Shown in pieces: positions 42,173 to 51,704 of a stretch of DNA of 64,000 nt (position 1 is the stretch's first letter; each line of letters begins with the position of its first letter). This stretch comes from Peptostreptococcaceae bacterium VA2 (GTDB taxonomy: Bacteria > Bacillota > Clostridia > Peptostreptococcales > Peptostreptococcaceae), in assembly GCA_000686145.1 (NCBI GenBank), contig JMMB01000007.1, forward strand, positions 1,178,001-1,242,000, in the 5' to 3' direction. Both the position numbers and the translations under genes were made by a program. Below the pieces are notes generated by a model. The model saw nothing but the letters and a program-made list of their open reading frames with translations. It searched no databases and had not been told where the DNA came from.

Positions 42173-43069
42173 ATGAGATATGATATAGCAATAGTTGGTA
42201 GTGGCCCTGCAGGGCTATCTGCAGCAATAAATGGTAAAATAAGAAAAAAAAATATAATAGTTTTTGGAAATGAAAATCTAAGTAACAAGTTGGTAAAAGC
42301 ACCATCTATAGATAATTATTTAGGATTTTATGATATAAGTGGAGACGAATTAAAAGACAAATTTAAGAAACATATAGAAAATATGGATATTGAAATATCT
42401 ACGAAAAAGATAAATAATGTTTATGCAATGGGTGAATATTTTGCTTTAATGTCAGGGGATGACATGTTTGAAGCAACTACTGTTATATTGGCAACAGGCG
42501 TAGAATACGGCAAACCTATTAAGGGCGAAGAAGAATTTTTAGGTAAAGGAGTAGGATACTGCGCAACATGTGATGCACCTTTATATAGAGATAAAAAAGT
42601 AGCTATAATTGGATATAATAAGGAATCAGAGGAGGAAGCTAATTTCTTAAATGAAATAGCATCTAAGACGTATTTTATACCTATGTATAAAAATGAAGGT
42701 TTAATGAGATCTTTAAATGATTTAGATAGTTCTATAGAAGTGATAAATGAAAGACCTATAAAAATACAAGGTGATAATCTTGTAAATAGTGTAGCTTTTA
42801 AAGAAAATGAAATAGATGTTGATGGAGTGTTTGTAATAAAAGATAGTGCATCTCCAAAAGCTCTAGTTCCAGGTATAGAAACTGATGGTCCTCATATTAA
42901 GGTAGATATCAATATGAAAACAAGTATAGAGGGATGTTTTGCAAGCGGAGACTGTGTTGGAAAACCATATTCATATATTAAATCTGCAGGACAAGGTCAA
43001 ATAGCAGCTTTAAGTGCAGTTTCATATTTAGATAAGTTAAAGATAGAGCAAAAAAAACAACAAAAATAA
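42173..43069 (+). CDS. trxB: Thioredoxin reductase-like flavoprotein lacking the NADPH site
   Basis: The 298-residue flavoprotein has the FAD motif VGSGPAGLSAA (about 8-18), the redox pair in YCATCDAP (C130, C133) and the closing ASGDCVGKPYSYIKSAGQGQIAA. The second nucleotide site is abnormal. Where NADPH-dependent enzymes have GGGNSAxEEA and an HRR motif, this one reads IIGYNKESEEEANFL with no HRR. That is the pattern of ferredoxin-dependent or deeply divergent thioredoxin reductases of clostridia. It would reduce the neighbouring TrxA. AGGTGG sets the start at ATG 42173. Confidence 0.9.
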   Translation: MRYDIAIVGSGPAGLSAAINGKIRKKNIIVFGNENLSNKLVKAPSIDNYLGFYDISGDELKDKFKKHIENMDIEISTKKINNVYAMGEYFALMSGDDMFEATTVILATGVEYGKPIKGEEEFLGKGVGYCATCDAPLYRDKKVAIIGYNKESEEEANFLNEIASKTYFIPMYKNEGLMRSLNDLDSSIEVINERPIKIQGDNLVNSVAFKENEIDVDGVFVIKDSASPKALVPGIETDGPHIKVDINMKTSIEGCFASGDCVGKPYSYIKSAGQGQIAALSAVSYLDKLKIEQKKQQK

Positions 43070-43078
43070 TTGTAATAA

Positions 43079-43114
43079 AAAATAGCTGGGATTAAAAAAT
43101 CCTAGCTATTTTTT
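43079..43114. terminator. Bidirectional terminator
   Basis: AATAGCTGGGATT-AAAA-AATCCTAGCTATT stem with flanking A- and T-runs between convergent genes. Confidence 0.88.
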
Positions 43115-43568
43115 AAATTTTTTTAGATGAAACTTTAGCAAACTCTATTTCTTGTAAGATATCATTTAATTCATTATCTAATCTTAAAAGTTCATTAGAA
43201 TCAACATTATGGTTTAAGAATAAATATTCCATTTCAGATGTTATGTTATTAACTTTTTTATTCACATCAATAAATAAATTAAAATTAGTACTGTGTATAG
43301 CAGTGCTAAATTTTTCTAAATCTTTTTTTATGAAAGAAACTATTTCATATTCATCAGAAAACACACCTTGTGGTAGAGGATAAGGCTTTATTCTTTGCAA
43401 AAAGTACTTATTCTTAGTGTTAATATTGTAAGAATAGGATATCTCAACATTATTATTTAATTTAAACTTCATAAAGTACAATAAACCTTGTACCTTAATT
43501 ACATCTGATGCCCCCATTTGGCGAAGTAAGGTTTCTATTGCATCTCCTTGAGCAGTGTTTATATTCAT
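43113..43568 (-). CDS. Unknown soluble protein
   Basis: I recognise no family in this 151-residue protein. It begins MNINTAQGDAIETLLRQMGASDVIKVQGLLYFMKFKLNNNVEISYSYNINTKNKYFLQRIKPYPLP and ends in a helical region, with no signal peptide or membrane segment. It lies 23 bp downstream of the ArsB/NhaD-like transporter gene on the same strand and so is probably co-transcribed with it. SD AAAGGTGAT precedes ATG 43568. Confidence 0.72.
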   Translation of the reverse strand: MNINTAQGDAIETLLRQMGASDVIKVQGLLYFMKFKLNNNVEISYSYNINTKNKYFLQRIKPYPLPQGVFSDEYEIVSFIKKDLEKFSTAIHSTNFNLFIDVNKKVNNITSEMEYLFLNHNVDSNELLRLDNELNDILQEIEFAKVSSKKI

Positions 43569-43591
43569 TAAAACATCACCTTTCTAAATAG

Positions 43592-44857
43592 CTAGAATTT
43601 TAATATTAAATAAGCTGTAGAAATAATTATAGTTAAAATCATGATAGGGAATCCTATCTTAAAATAATTTTTAAATGTTATTGGATGCCCATGCTTTTGG
43701 CCTACATTAGCTAATACTATGTTTGCTGATGCACCTATTAATGTACCATTTCCGCCTAGACATGCACCTAATGAAGTTGCCCACCAAAGGGGCATAACAT
43801 CTATACCTTGTGCCTCCATAGTTAAAATAAGAGGAATAAGCGTTGCTACAAATGGAATATTGTCTAAGAATGAAGAAACTATTGCAGATATCCATAATAT
43901 TATCAACATAGTAAGCATTGGATTACCTTTAGTAGCGTTTATTAGAGCAGTTGCTAGATCATTTATAATACCTACTTCTTGAAGGCCGCCAACTATTATA
44001 AATAACGATATAAAAAACACTATTGTAGACCATTCAATACTTGCTAATATTTCATCAATATCTTGATTACCAATCATAAGCATTATAGTAGCACCAGTCA
44101 AAGCCACTATACTAGATTCAATATGAATAATGCTATGAAGTGTAAAACCTAAAAGTATGAAGATCATAACAACTACACTTTTAATAAGTAAAGTTTTATC
44201 TTTAATAGCTTTGTTTTCATCTAAATTTAAAATATCTTGCTTATGAGATTCTTCTACTATAAGCTTTTTACCGAAAATAAATTTAAAACAAATAGTAACA
44301 ACAAAGAGTAAAACAACAACAACAGGTCCTAAATTAATTACAAAATCAGTAAAGCTAAGATTAGCTGCACTTCCTATCATTATATTAGGTGGATCACCGA
44401 TAAGCGTTGAAGTACCGCCGATGTTAGATGCTATAATTTGAGTTATTAAAAATGGAACAGGATTAAGATTTAAGATATGAGTTATAACAATTGTCATAGG
44501 ACCAATTAATAAAACTGTTGTAACATTATCTAAAACAGCAGATAATATTGCTGTTATAAAAATAAAACTGACCATAATTTTCCATGGATCGCCTTTTGCT
44601 TTTTTAGCTGTTAATATAGCTATATATTCAAATAAGCCTGAATTTTTAACTACAGCAACAAAAATCATCATACCTATTAAAACACCAATCGTATTAAAGT
44701 CAACATGACTTAGCCCAACTTCCATAGGAAGTATGTTAAATAAAATCATAAGGAGTGCGCCACTTAAGGCGGCTACACATCTATTAATTTTTTCTGTGAT
44801 AATAGCTATCATAACTAGTGAAAATATAAGTAAAGCTATTATTTGTTCTGTCCCCAT
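43592..44857 (-). CDS. ArsB/NhaD (SLC13/ion transporter superfamily) membrane transporter
   Basis: The 421-residue protein has about eleven membrane segments and the inverted-repeat motifs of the ArsB/NhaD/P-protein family: LDNVTTVLLIGPMTI...IGGTSTLIGDPPNIMIGSAA and the second copy FLDNIPFVATLIPLI...GGNGTLIGASANIVLA. Relatives move arsenite, sodium or dicarboxylates; the substrate cannot be assigned here and no ars genes are near. SD GGGGGG precedes ATG 44857. A small unknown gene follows in the same operon. Confidence 0.86.
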   Translation of the reverse strand: MGTEQIIALLIFSLVMIAIITEKINRCVAALSGALLMILFNILPMEVGLSHVDFNTIGVLIGMMIFVAVVKNSGLFEYIAILTAKKAKGDPWKIMVSFIFITAILSAVLDNVTTVLLIGPMTIVITHILNLNPVPFLITQIIASNIGGTSTLIGDPPNIMIGSAANLSFTDFVINLGPVVVVLLFVVTICFKFIFGKKLIVEESHKQDILNLDENKAIKDKTLLIKSVVVMIFILLGFTLHSIIHIESSIVALTGATIMLMIGNQDIDEILASIEWSTIVFFISLFIIVGGLQEVGIINDLATALINATKGNPMLTMLIILWISAIVSSFLDNIPFVATLIPLILTMEAQGIDVMPLWWATSLGACLGGNGTLIGASANIVLANVGQKHGHPITFKNYFKIGFPIMILTIIISTAYLILKF

Positions 44858-45245
44858 TATTACATACCCCCCAGTATTAATATTTGCCCAATAAATAGAT
44901 ATTAGTACTCTTTAGTACTATTTGCAATTAAAGTATATAAAATAATTTTGACAAAAATTAAAACAAAATATCTTAATTTGAAAAATAAAACTATTTTTAA
45001 AATATGACGGCAAATGTTTTTTTTATTCAAAAAAATAAAAAATGCAAGTTGGTATTAAAATTATGCAATTTCGGGGTTGAAAAATGCATAAATAACATAT
45101 ATAATGAATATAAAATAAAAAATAATTCAAAATACTCATTAATCACTTATTTAAAAAAATTTAGTATTTAATGAAAATAGTATAATGAAATTATTAATTT
45201 TCATTAAATATAATTAAAACTATAGAATATTAAGGGGGCTTTAAA
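44858..45245. other. Divergent intergenic region of about 390 bp
   Basis: It must hold promoters for the ArsB/NhaD-like and alanine-symporter genes. ATGCA repeats occur at about 45042-45092 (ATGCAAG, ATGCAAT, ATGCATA). No riboswitch, ORF or clear promoter was identified. Confidence 0.4.
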
Positions 45246-46673
45246 ATGGAAATATTATTAAAATTAATAGATAGCTTAAATACATTTTTGTGGTCTTATA
45301 TATTAGTAGCTGCATTAATCATATTAGGAGTGTACTTTACTTTCAAGACTAAATTTGTTCAGTTTAGATATTTTAAGGAAATGTTTAGGCTTTTAGGAGA
45401 TGGAGCTTCTAAAAGTACAAAGGCTGAAGGAAAGGTATCTTCTTTTCAAGCATTTTGTATAAGTACTGCATCAAGAGTTGGGACAGGTAACATAGCAGGT
45501 ATAGCAATTGCTATTGTAAGTGGAGGTCCAGGTGCAATATTTTGGATGTGGTTAATAGCAATAGTAGGTTCCGCATCAAGTTTTGTAGAAAGTACATTAG
45601 CTCAAATATATAAAGTTAAAGATGGAACATCTTTTAGAGGTGGACCAGCTTATTATATGGAACAAGGTTTAAATAAAAAATGGATGGGTGTTACATTCGC
45701 TATCCTTATAACAATTTGCTTTGGATTTGTATTCAACGCGGTTCAAGCAAATACAGTATCAGCAGCATTTAGTAATGCTTTTGGTATAGATAAATTAACT
45801 ATGGGTATAACTTTAGCAGTATTAAGTGCTGCAGTAATATTTGGAGGTGTCCACAGAATTGCAAAATTCTCTGAAATAATAGTACCGATATTTGCAGGAT
45901 TATATATATTAGTTGCAATCTTTATAATAGTAACTAATATAGGTCAACTTCCAGGTGTATTTAAATTAATATTTGAAAGTGCGTTTGGACTTAGAGAAGT
46001 AACAATGGGTACAATGGGTGGTATGATGTTAATTGGTATAAAAAGAGGATTATTCTCTAATGAAGCAGGGATGGGTAGTGCACCTAATGCAGCTGCTACA
46101 GCAGATGTGTCTCATCCAGTAAGCCAAGGTTTAATACAAGTATTAGGAGTATTTACAGATACAATAGTTATATGTAGTTGTACAGCATTTATAGTGCTTT
46201 TATATCCTACATATGCACAAAGTGGATTAACAGGAATAGAGTTAACTCAAGCTGCATTAAGTTCTCATATAGGTCCTATAGGAAATATATTTATAGCAGC
46301 ATGTATATTCTTATTTGCATTTACTTCTATAATAGGAAACTATTATTATGGTGAATCTAATATGGAATTTATAAAATTAAACAAAAAGGGAATAAATATA
46401 TTTAGAACATTAGTTATAGGTATGGTTTTATTTGGATCATTAACTAAAGTAGAGATAGTTTGGAATTTAGCCGATGTATTTATGGGTCTGATGGCTATAA
46501 TAAACTTAATAGCAATAGTATTCTTAGGGAAATATGCATTTATGGCATTGGATGACTATACTAAGCAGAAGAAAGCTGGTATAAAAGATCCTATATTTGA
46601 TGCATCTAATATAGAGGGACTTGAAAATGTCGAGTGCTGGAATAGTAAATCAGTTAAAAAGAAAATAGTATAA
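45246..46673 (+). CDS. Sodium:alanine symporter family (AGCS) transporter
   Basis: The 475-residue protein has about ten to eleven membrane segments and strong AGCS motifs: FQAFCISTASRVGTGNIAGIAIAIVSGGPGAIFWMWLIAIVGSASSFVESTLAQIYK, RGGPAYYMEQGL, GIKRGLFSNEAGMGSAPNAAATADVSHPVSQG. It imports alanine, glycine or a related amino acid with sodium. It is a single-gene unit with AAGGGGG before ATG 45246 and a terminator after it. Confidence 0.95.
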   Translation: MEILLKLIDSLNTFLWSYILVAALIILGVYFTFKTKFVQFRYFKEMFRLLGDGASKSTKAEGKVSSFQAFCISTASRVGTGNIAGIAIAIVSGGPGAIFWMWLIAIVGSASSFVESTLAQIYKVKDGTSFRGGPAYYMEQGLNKKWMGVTFAILITICFGFVFNAVQANTVSAAFSNAFGIDKLTMGITLAVLSAAVIFGGVHRIAKFSEIIVPIFAGLYILVAIFIIVTNIGQLPGVFKLIFESAFGLREVTMGTMGGMMLIGIKRGLFSNEAGMGSAPNAAATADVSHPVSQGLIQVLGVFTDTIVICSCTAFIVLLYPTYAQSGLTGIELTQAALSSHIGPIGNIFIAACIFLFAFTSIIGNYYYGESNMEFIKLNKKGINIFRTLVIGMVLFGSLTKVEIVWNLADVFMGLMAIINLIAIVFLGKYAFMALDDYTKQKKAGIKDPIFDASNIEGLENVECWNSKSVKKKIV

Positions 46674-46678
46674 TATAA

Positions 46679-46709
46679 AAAGGCTATCTCAAGAGAGATA
46701 GCTTTTTTA
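46679..46709. terminator. Terminator after AGCS transporter gene
   Basis: AAAAAGGCTATCTC...GAGATAGCTTTTTT hairpin between convergent genes. Confidence 0.87.
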
Positions 46710-47117
46710 TGTAATTTCAAATGTTTCTAGATAATTACAAAAATCTTTAAATTCATTAATATCTTTTATCTCTTGCAGATTTCTAATATCTATCATTGTA
46801 CTACTAGGCTTATGTAAAATAAATTCCATATCGAATAATTCACATTCAAAAAAACCAACCTTAAAATTATATTTGTAAGGTTTATACTTATCAAAATTAT
46901 GCTCGAAGTATTTTATTTTAGCATAACATAATCTATGTATATTAAATAAAAGGGCTAAAGTAGACTGATTTACAGCAAATTTATTAGAAAAATATTTTGT
47001 AGTATGATATTTATCATGTTTGAATTCCCAAATTAAAGAATCATTTAGAGAAAGAGAGTATTTTTGTATTAATTTATACTTTTCGGGTGAAAGCTTATCT
47101 ATCTCCTTAAATTTCAT
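46707..47117 (-). CDS. Unknown soluble protein
   Basis: A 136-residue protein, rich in Phe, Tyr, Lys and His, with no motif I recognise. It begins MKFKEIDKLSPEKYKLIQKYSLSLNDSLIWEFKHDKYHTTKYFSNKFAVNQSTLALLFNIHRL. GGAGGG upstream favours ATG 47117 over ATG 47129, which would overlap the SD. It is transcribed alone and convergent with the alanine symporter gene. Confidence 0.68.
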   Translation of the reverse strand: MKFKEIDKLSPEKYKLIQKYSLSLNDSLIWEFKHDKYHTTKYFSNKFAVNQSTLALLFNIHRLCYAKIKYFEHNFDKYKPYKYNFKVGFFECELFDMEFILHKPSSTMIDIRNLQEIKDINEFKDFCNYLETFEIT

Positions 47118-47383
47118 AAATCCCTCCAATATTTACATATGTAGTAGTTGTTATTATATATGTAAATATAAAAGTTAAAATTTATAGAATAAATATTTTA
47201 TATAGAACTTTAAATTAATATAAATAAAAGCTATGTATAAAATACAATCATTAAATACGATGGATAAAGATATTGTTAGTGTGTTAATATATAATAAGTG
47301 AAAACTAAAAAATGATGAATAAAAAATGTAAAAATGACTATAATTTAGTCAAACTTAGGTTCGTTTAGTAAGGAGAATGATAT

Positions 47384-49852
47384 ATGAATATAACACCTTT
47401 AGATATACTGTATAAGTATTATGGATATACAAGTTTTAGAAAAGGGCAAGAAAGTATTATAAACTCAATTATAAATAAAAAAGATGTACTTGCAATAATG
47501 CCAACTGGAGGAGGTAAATCTATTTGTTATCAAGTTCCTGCGTTGTATTTAGATGGAATGACAATAGTTATTTCTCCATTAATATCACTGATGAAAGATC
47601 AAGTAGATGCTTTAAAGACTATGGGCATAGAAGCAGAACTTATAAATAGCTCTCTTTCTGCTAATGAGTATAACTTAGTATTAGAAAATATAAAAAATGA
47701 CAAATATAAAATAATATATGTTGCGCCAGAGAGATTAGATAGTTTAGATTTTATAGATTTAATAAGGTATAAAAACATAAGTCAAGTTGCAATAGATGAA
47801 GCTCACTGTGTTTCGCAATGGGGTCATGATTTTAGGGTAAGTTATAAACGAATTCCATATTTTATAAATAGTTTAGGAACTAGACCTATAGTAACTGCCT
47901 TTACAGCTACAGCTAGTGACGAAGTTAGAGAAGATATCGAAAGTGTATTAAATCTAAATAACCCAGATATTTATATAACTGGTTTTGATAGAGAAAATTT
48001 ATCTATAAACATAGTAAAATCATCGTCTAAAAATAGATATTTATTAGATTACATAGAAAATCATAAAAATGAAAGTGGAATAATTTATGCATCAACTAGA
48101 AAAGAAGTAGAAAGCATTCATGAAGGCCTATCAAAGAAAAATTATTCAGTGTCTAAGTACCATGCAGGACTATCTACAGAAATTAGAAAAGAAAATCAAG
48201 AAAATTTTATAAAAGATGATATAAAAATAATGGTAGCAACTAATGCTTTTGGTATGGGAATAGATAAGCCTAATATTAGATGGGTTATTCACTATAATAT
48301 GCCACAAAGTATAGAAAATTATTACCAAGAAATAGGTAGAGCAGGAAGAGATGGAGAATATAGTGAGTGTATTTTATTATTTACTCCAGGGGATATACAT
48401 ACTCAAAAATATCTAGTAGAAGTATCAATTGAGAATCCTGATAGAAAAAGAGTTCAATACAAAAAATTGCAACAAATGGTAGACTTAGTTTATAGCAATA
48501 TGTGTTATAGAAAAAGTATATTAAATTATTTTGGGGATAGTCTTGAAAATGATTGTAATAATTGCAGTAATTGTTTAAATGAAGGCGAATTAGTAGACAA
48601 GACATTAGATGCACAGATGGTTATATCGTGCATTGCTAGGATGAAGAGAGGCTATGGGGCTACTATGATTATAGATGTTCTTAGAGGATCTAAAAATAAG
48701 AAAGTATTAGAACTTGGATTTGATAGTTTGTCTACATATGGGATAATGAAAAAATACTCTAATGAGGATTTAAAAACATTTATAAATACATTAGTATCTC
48801 ATGGATTTTTAGATATAGTAGAAAATATAGGTATGAGAGGTAGTTATCCGACAATTAGATTAAATGAACAGTCGTTGAATGTCATCAAAAAAGAAATTAA
48901 AGTTGAATTTAAAGAGGCTAGGGTAACTAAATCTAGATATGTAGAAAATGAATTATACGAAAAATTAATAAATATAAGAAGTGAAATAGCTAAAACTGAA
49001 GGAGTAGCACCATATATGGTATTTGGAGATGCTACACTAAGAAATATGGCAAGCTTATATGCTACAACCAAAGATGAAATGATGAACATATCAGGAGTAG
49101 GAGAAATTAAATATCAAAAATATGGTAAATTATTTGAAAATGAAATAAAGCTATATTTAGTAGAAAAAAATATAGATAAAGATAGCTTATTAAATAAATA
49201 TGATGAGGCAAAAACAAATACTATAAAAGATAGCGAATACTTTGAAGTAAAAACAGATAAAAATTTACATGAAAAGTTAAAAGAATTTAGGCTAAATGTA
49301 TCAAAAGTAGAAGGCACTTTACCATATATGATACTTAGTGGAAATACTTTAAAAGAAATAAGTGGAAGATATCCACTAGATGAAGAACAACTTAAGGATA
49401 TAAGTGGAATAGGCCCTGTTAAGATAAATAAATATGGTGAAGATATCATAGATATAGTAAAAGTGTATGTTTATGAAAATAATATTGTGCCTAAATGGGA
49501 AGATAAAAAAAGGCTTAAACTTATTTTAGATGGGGATAACAGAAAGAATGATGAAATAGTATTAGATTTATTAAATCAAGGACAAAATATAAAAGATGTT
49601 TGTGAAGAAATCGAAGTGTCTGTATCAACAGCATTAGGATATATTTACGATTATATAAAACAAGGACAAAATATAAATTTTGACATAGATATAAAGTCAA
49701 TGTATAAGGAAAATGATAAAGAAATGATATTAGATGCAATAGATAGATTTGGAGATGAAAAAATAAGCTATATAAAGAAGGCATTACCTGATTTTGTAAA
49801 ATATGAAAGTATAAGGGCTGTAATACTTGAAAAATATATAGATAATTTATAA
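47384..49852 (+). CDS. recQ: ATP-dependent DNA helicase RecQ (double HRDC)
   Basis: At 822 residues this is longer than E. coli RecQ. It has Walker A MPTGGGKS (K45), IDEAHCVSQWGHDFR, AFTATAS, ATNAFGMGIDKPNIR and the QEIGRAGRDG motif VI. The zinc-binding Cys of MCYRKSILNYF...CNNCSNC and the RQC domain follow. Two HRDC domains come next (about 525-595 and 627-700), each with 'EVAPYMVFGDATLRNMA' or 'TLPYMILSGNTLKEIS', and finally a helix-turn-helix-like tail. It unwinds 3'-5' and acts in recombination repair. SD AAGGAG precedes ATG 47384. Confidence 0.95.
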   Translation: MNITPLDILYKYYGYTSFRKGQESIINSIINKKDVLAIMPTGGGKSICYQVPALYLDGMTIVISPLISLMKDQVDALKTMGIEAELINSSLSANEYNLVLENIKNDKYKIIYVAPERLDSLDFIDLIRYKNISQVAIDEAHCVSQWGHDFRVSYKRIPYFINSLGTRPIVTAFTATASDEVREDIESVLNLNNPDIYITGFDRENLSINIVKSSSKNRYLLDYIENHKNESGIIYASTRKEVESIHEGLSKKNYSVSKYHAGLSTEIRKENQENFIKDDIKIMVATNAFGMGIDKPNIRWVIHYNMPQSIENYYQEIGRAGRDGEYSECILLFTPGDIHTQKYLVEVSIENPDRKRVQYKKLQQMVDLVYSNMCYRKSILNYFGDSLENDCNNCSNCLNEGELVDKTLDAQMVISCIARMKRGYGATMIIDVLRGSKNKKVLELGFDSLSTYGIMKKYSNEDLKTFINTLVSHGFLDIVENIGMRGSYPTIRLNEQSLNVIKKEIKVEFKEARVTKSRYVENELYEKLINIRSEIAKTEGVAPYMVFGDATLRNMASLYATTKDEMMNISGVGEIKYQKYGKLFENEIKLYLVEKNIDKDSLLNKYDEAKTNTIKDSEYFEVKTDKNLHEKLKEFRLNVSKVEGTLPYMILSGNTLKEISGRYPLDEEQLKDISGIGPVKINKYGEDIIDIVKVYVYENNIVPKWEDKKRLKLILDGDNRKNDEIVLDLLNQGQNIKDVCEEIEVSVSTALGYIYDYIKQGQNINFDIDIKSMYKENDKEMILDAIDRFGDEKISYIKKALPDFVKYESIRAVILEKYIDNL

Positions 49853-49924
49853 TAAAATAACAAAGGGGATAAAAGTAATAATATAGAAGTAATAAAGTAA
49901 TTAAAGTTAAATGGGGGATTTTAT

Positions 49925-50164
49925 ATGGAAAGATGGTATAAGCTAAATTTAGGATTTGGATTATTTGGGATTTTGATTTTCATAGCTAGCATGATGTTCT
50001 TAAAAAAAATGCCTTTATTCTTATTGCCAGCGATGTTTGGTGTAGGAATTACATTTAAAAGTTTAAAAAATATTTATAAAAATGAACAACCGACTGTAAA
50101 TAAAAAGTCAAAAAAATTTGATTACAGTTCAAGTAATAGAAAAAAAAATCATAAAAATAAATAA
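49925..50164 (+). CDS. Small membrane protein, unknown
   Basis: The 79-residue protein has two hydrophobic segments (about 9-27 and 33-47: LGFGLFGILIFIASMMFL, LFLLPAMFGVGITF). A basic, Ser/Lys/Asn-rich cytoplasmic tail (KKSKKFDYSSSNRKKNHKNK) follows. I recognise no family. It lies 73 bp after recQ and 38 bp before the DegV gene on the same strand. SD TGGGGGA precedes ATG 49925. Confidence 0.7.
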   Translation: MERWYKLNLGFGLFGILIFIASMMFLKKMPLFLLPAMFGVGITFKSLKNIYKNEQPTVNKKSKKFDYSSSNRKKNHKNK

Positions 50165-50202
50165 TATGTTAATTTAGTAGTTACTAAATATGGAGGAATA
50201 AT

Positions 50203-51051
50203 ATGGATAATATAAAAATAATATGTGATAGTTTATCTGATATACCAATGGAATTGATAGAAAAATATGATATAGATATGGTGCCTCTTAGTGTAATATT
50301 TGGAGACAAAGAGTATAAAGATGGAATTGATATGAGCAAATCTGAATTTTATAAAATGCTTAGAGAAAGAGATGACCTTCCTAAAACATCTCAAGTAACA
50401 TACATAACATTTAAAAATGTATTTGAAAAATATGCATTACAAAATAAAAAAGTATTGTATATTGGAGGGTCTTCAAATGCATCAGGAACATATCAAAGTG
50501 CTGTAATGGCAAAAAATGATATGGAAGAGGCTAGTATTAACACTTTCGATACTTTATCTCTATCAATAGGATGTGGGTGCATAGTAGTTCACGCAGCTAA
50601 ATTAGCTAAAGAGGGAAAAAGTATAGAAGAAATACTAAATAGTTTAGAAAATATAAAAAATAGTTTATCTGTTTTTTTCACAGTTGAAACATTAGAATAT
50701 TTGCAAAAAGGAGGAAGAATATCGTTAGCTAAGGCTACAATAGGAAACATGTTAAATATAAAGCCTGTATTATGTGTTGATGATGGATTAGTTAAGCCAC
50801 TCTCTCAAGCTAGAGGGAAACATCAAGTTATAAATAAAATAGCAGATCTTATAAAAGAAAAACATGGAGATGATTTAACTAATAAACAGATTATAATCGG
50901 ATATGGAGATAATATCTCAGATGTAGAAGTATTGAAGAAAAAGCTAACTGAAGAATTTAAACTTAGTGATATTTTAGAAGTTGAAATGGGTAGTTGTATA
51001 TGTGCTCATACTGGGCCAGGCGTTTTAGGGATAGCATGTCGTGACAAATAA
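50203..51051 (+). CDS. DegV family fatty-acid-binding protein
   Basis: The 282-residue protein has DegV/FakB motifs: IICDSLSDIPMELIEKYDIDMVPLSVIFGDKEYKDG, PKTSQVTYITFKNVFEKY, the lipid-head-binding GGSSNASGTYQSA, and GGRISLAKATIGNMLNIKPVL. DegV/FakB proteins hold a fatty acid for phosphorylation by FakA before its use in phospholipid synthesis. No fakA is present here. SD TGGAGGA precedes ATG 50203. A TPP riboswitch unit begins just downstream. Confidence 0.92.
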   Translation: MDNIKIICDSLSDIPMELIEKYDIDMVPLSVIFGDKEYKDGIDMSKSEFYKMLRERDDLPKTSQVTYITFKNVFEKYALQNKKVLYIGGSSNASGTYQSAVMAKNDMEEASINTFDTLSLSIGCGCIVVHAAKLAKEGKSIEEILNSLENIKNSLSVFFTVETLEYLQKGGRISLAKATIGNMLNIKPVLCVDDGLVKPLSQARGKHQVINKIADLIKEKHGDDLTNKQIIIGYGDNISDVEVLKKKLTEEFKLSDILEVEMGSCICAHTGPGVLGIACRDK

Positions 51052-51065
51052 AATGAAACACATTG

Positions 51066-51094
51066 TTGAAGTAACAAAATCAATATGCTATACT
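51066..51094 (+). promoter_or_regulatory. Promoter of TPP riboswitch transcript
   Basis: TTGAAG (51066-51071), 17-bp spacer, TATACT (51089-51094), about 18 bases before the aptamer. Confidence 0.65.
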
Positions 51095-51110
51095 CATCTT
51101 GTAAAAAATA

Positions 51111-51206
51111 AAAGCTAGGGGAGCTAGAATTGGCTAGCTGAGAAAAAAGCCTCAACTTAAAGACCCTAAAAACTTGATCAAGGTAATTCTTGCGAAGGGA
51201 AGCTTA
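51111..51206 (+). promoter_or_regulatory. TPP riboswitch (THI element)
   Basis: AAGCT (51112-51116) pairs with AGCTT (51201-51205) as P1. Inside lie GGGGAGCTAG, GCTGAGA, the GACCCTAAAAACTTGATC block and GGTAATTCTTGCGAAGGGAA, which are the conserved TPP-aptamer segments in order. A terminator at 51254-51292 is the expression platform, so thiamine pyrophosphate is expected to stop transcription. The only downstream genes are decayed thiF and thiG. Confidence 0.95.
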
Positions 51207-51253
51207 TAATATAACTTTACTAATATAGAGGTTATTTATGTTGTGTAAATTAT

Positions 51254-51292
51254 AAAAGTACTTTCCTAAATTTAAGGGGAAGTACTTTTTTT
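51254..51292 (+). terminator. TPP riboswitch terminator
   Basis: AAAAGTACTTTCC...GGGGAAGTACTTTT stem followed by a T-run, 42 bp before the first thi reading frame. Confidence 0.88.
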
Positions 51293-51333
51293 ATTTCAAA
51301 TTAAGTATAAATAAAATTTATGGGGGGAAAAAG

Positions 51334-51660
51334 ATGAAAATTATTGCAAATGAAAACGTTTTAGACATAGAAGATAATATGACCGTATATCAAGTTAGAG
51401 ATATGCTAATTGAAGCTTTTGATAATCCAAAGAGTAAGGCTCAAATTAGTAATTATATTTTAGCAAATATGAAAGATAAATATTTAATTGCATCTTTAGG
51501 TATGGAAGGTTACTATGATTCAAATATAATAAAAACTAAAAAAATTAGGGAAAAGTTTTATATATGTGGGTACCTTATACATGAAGCTAAGGTGGGAGAA
51601 GGACTAATGGCACCAAGAGTATCGATTTGTGTAAATCATATGGCTAATTTAGCTACGTAA
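51334..51660 (+). pseudogene. thiF: thiF with large in-frame internal deletion
   Basis: The frame codes for 108 residues joining two separated parts of a ThiF (ThiS adenylyltransferase). Residues 1-23 resemble its ThiS-like N terminus (MKIIANENVLDIEDNMTVYQVRD). From about residue 27 come EAFDNPKSKAQ, ASLGMEGYYDSNIIKTKK and EAKVGEGLMAPRVSICVNHMANL, the ThiF C terminus. About 130 residues between them, including the ATP-binding GxGGxGS and the adenylation site, are absent. The product cannot adenylate ThiS. The RBS (GGGGGGAAAAAG) and start remain, so a short protein may still be made. Confidence 0.82.
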
Positions 51661-51704
51661 ATTTTAATTGATAATTAAACTAAAAACTTTTAGGGGGTAA
51701 AATC

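Noticed and set aside
44858-45245. Glycine or other riboswitch upstream of the alanine symporter gene
   Set aside because: No conserved aptamer blocks found; only scattered ATGCA repeats.
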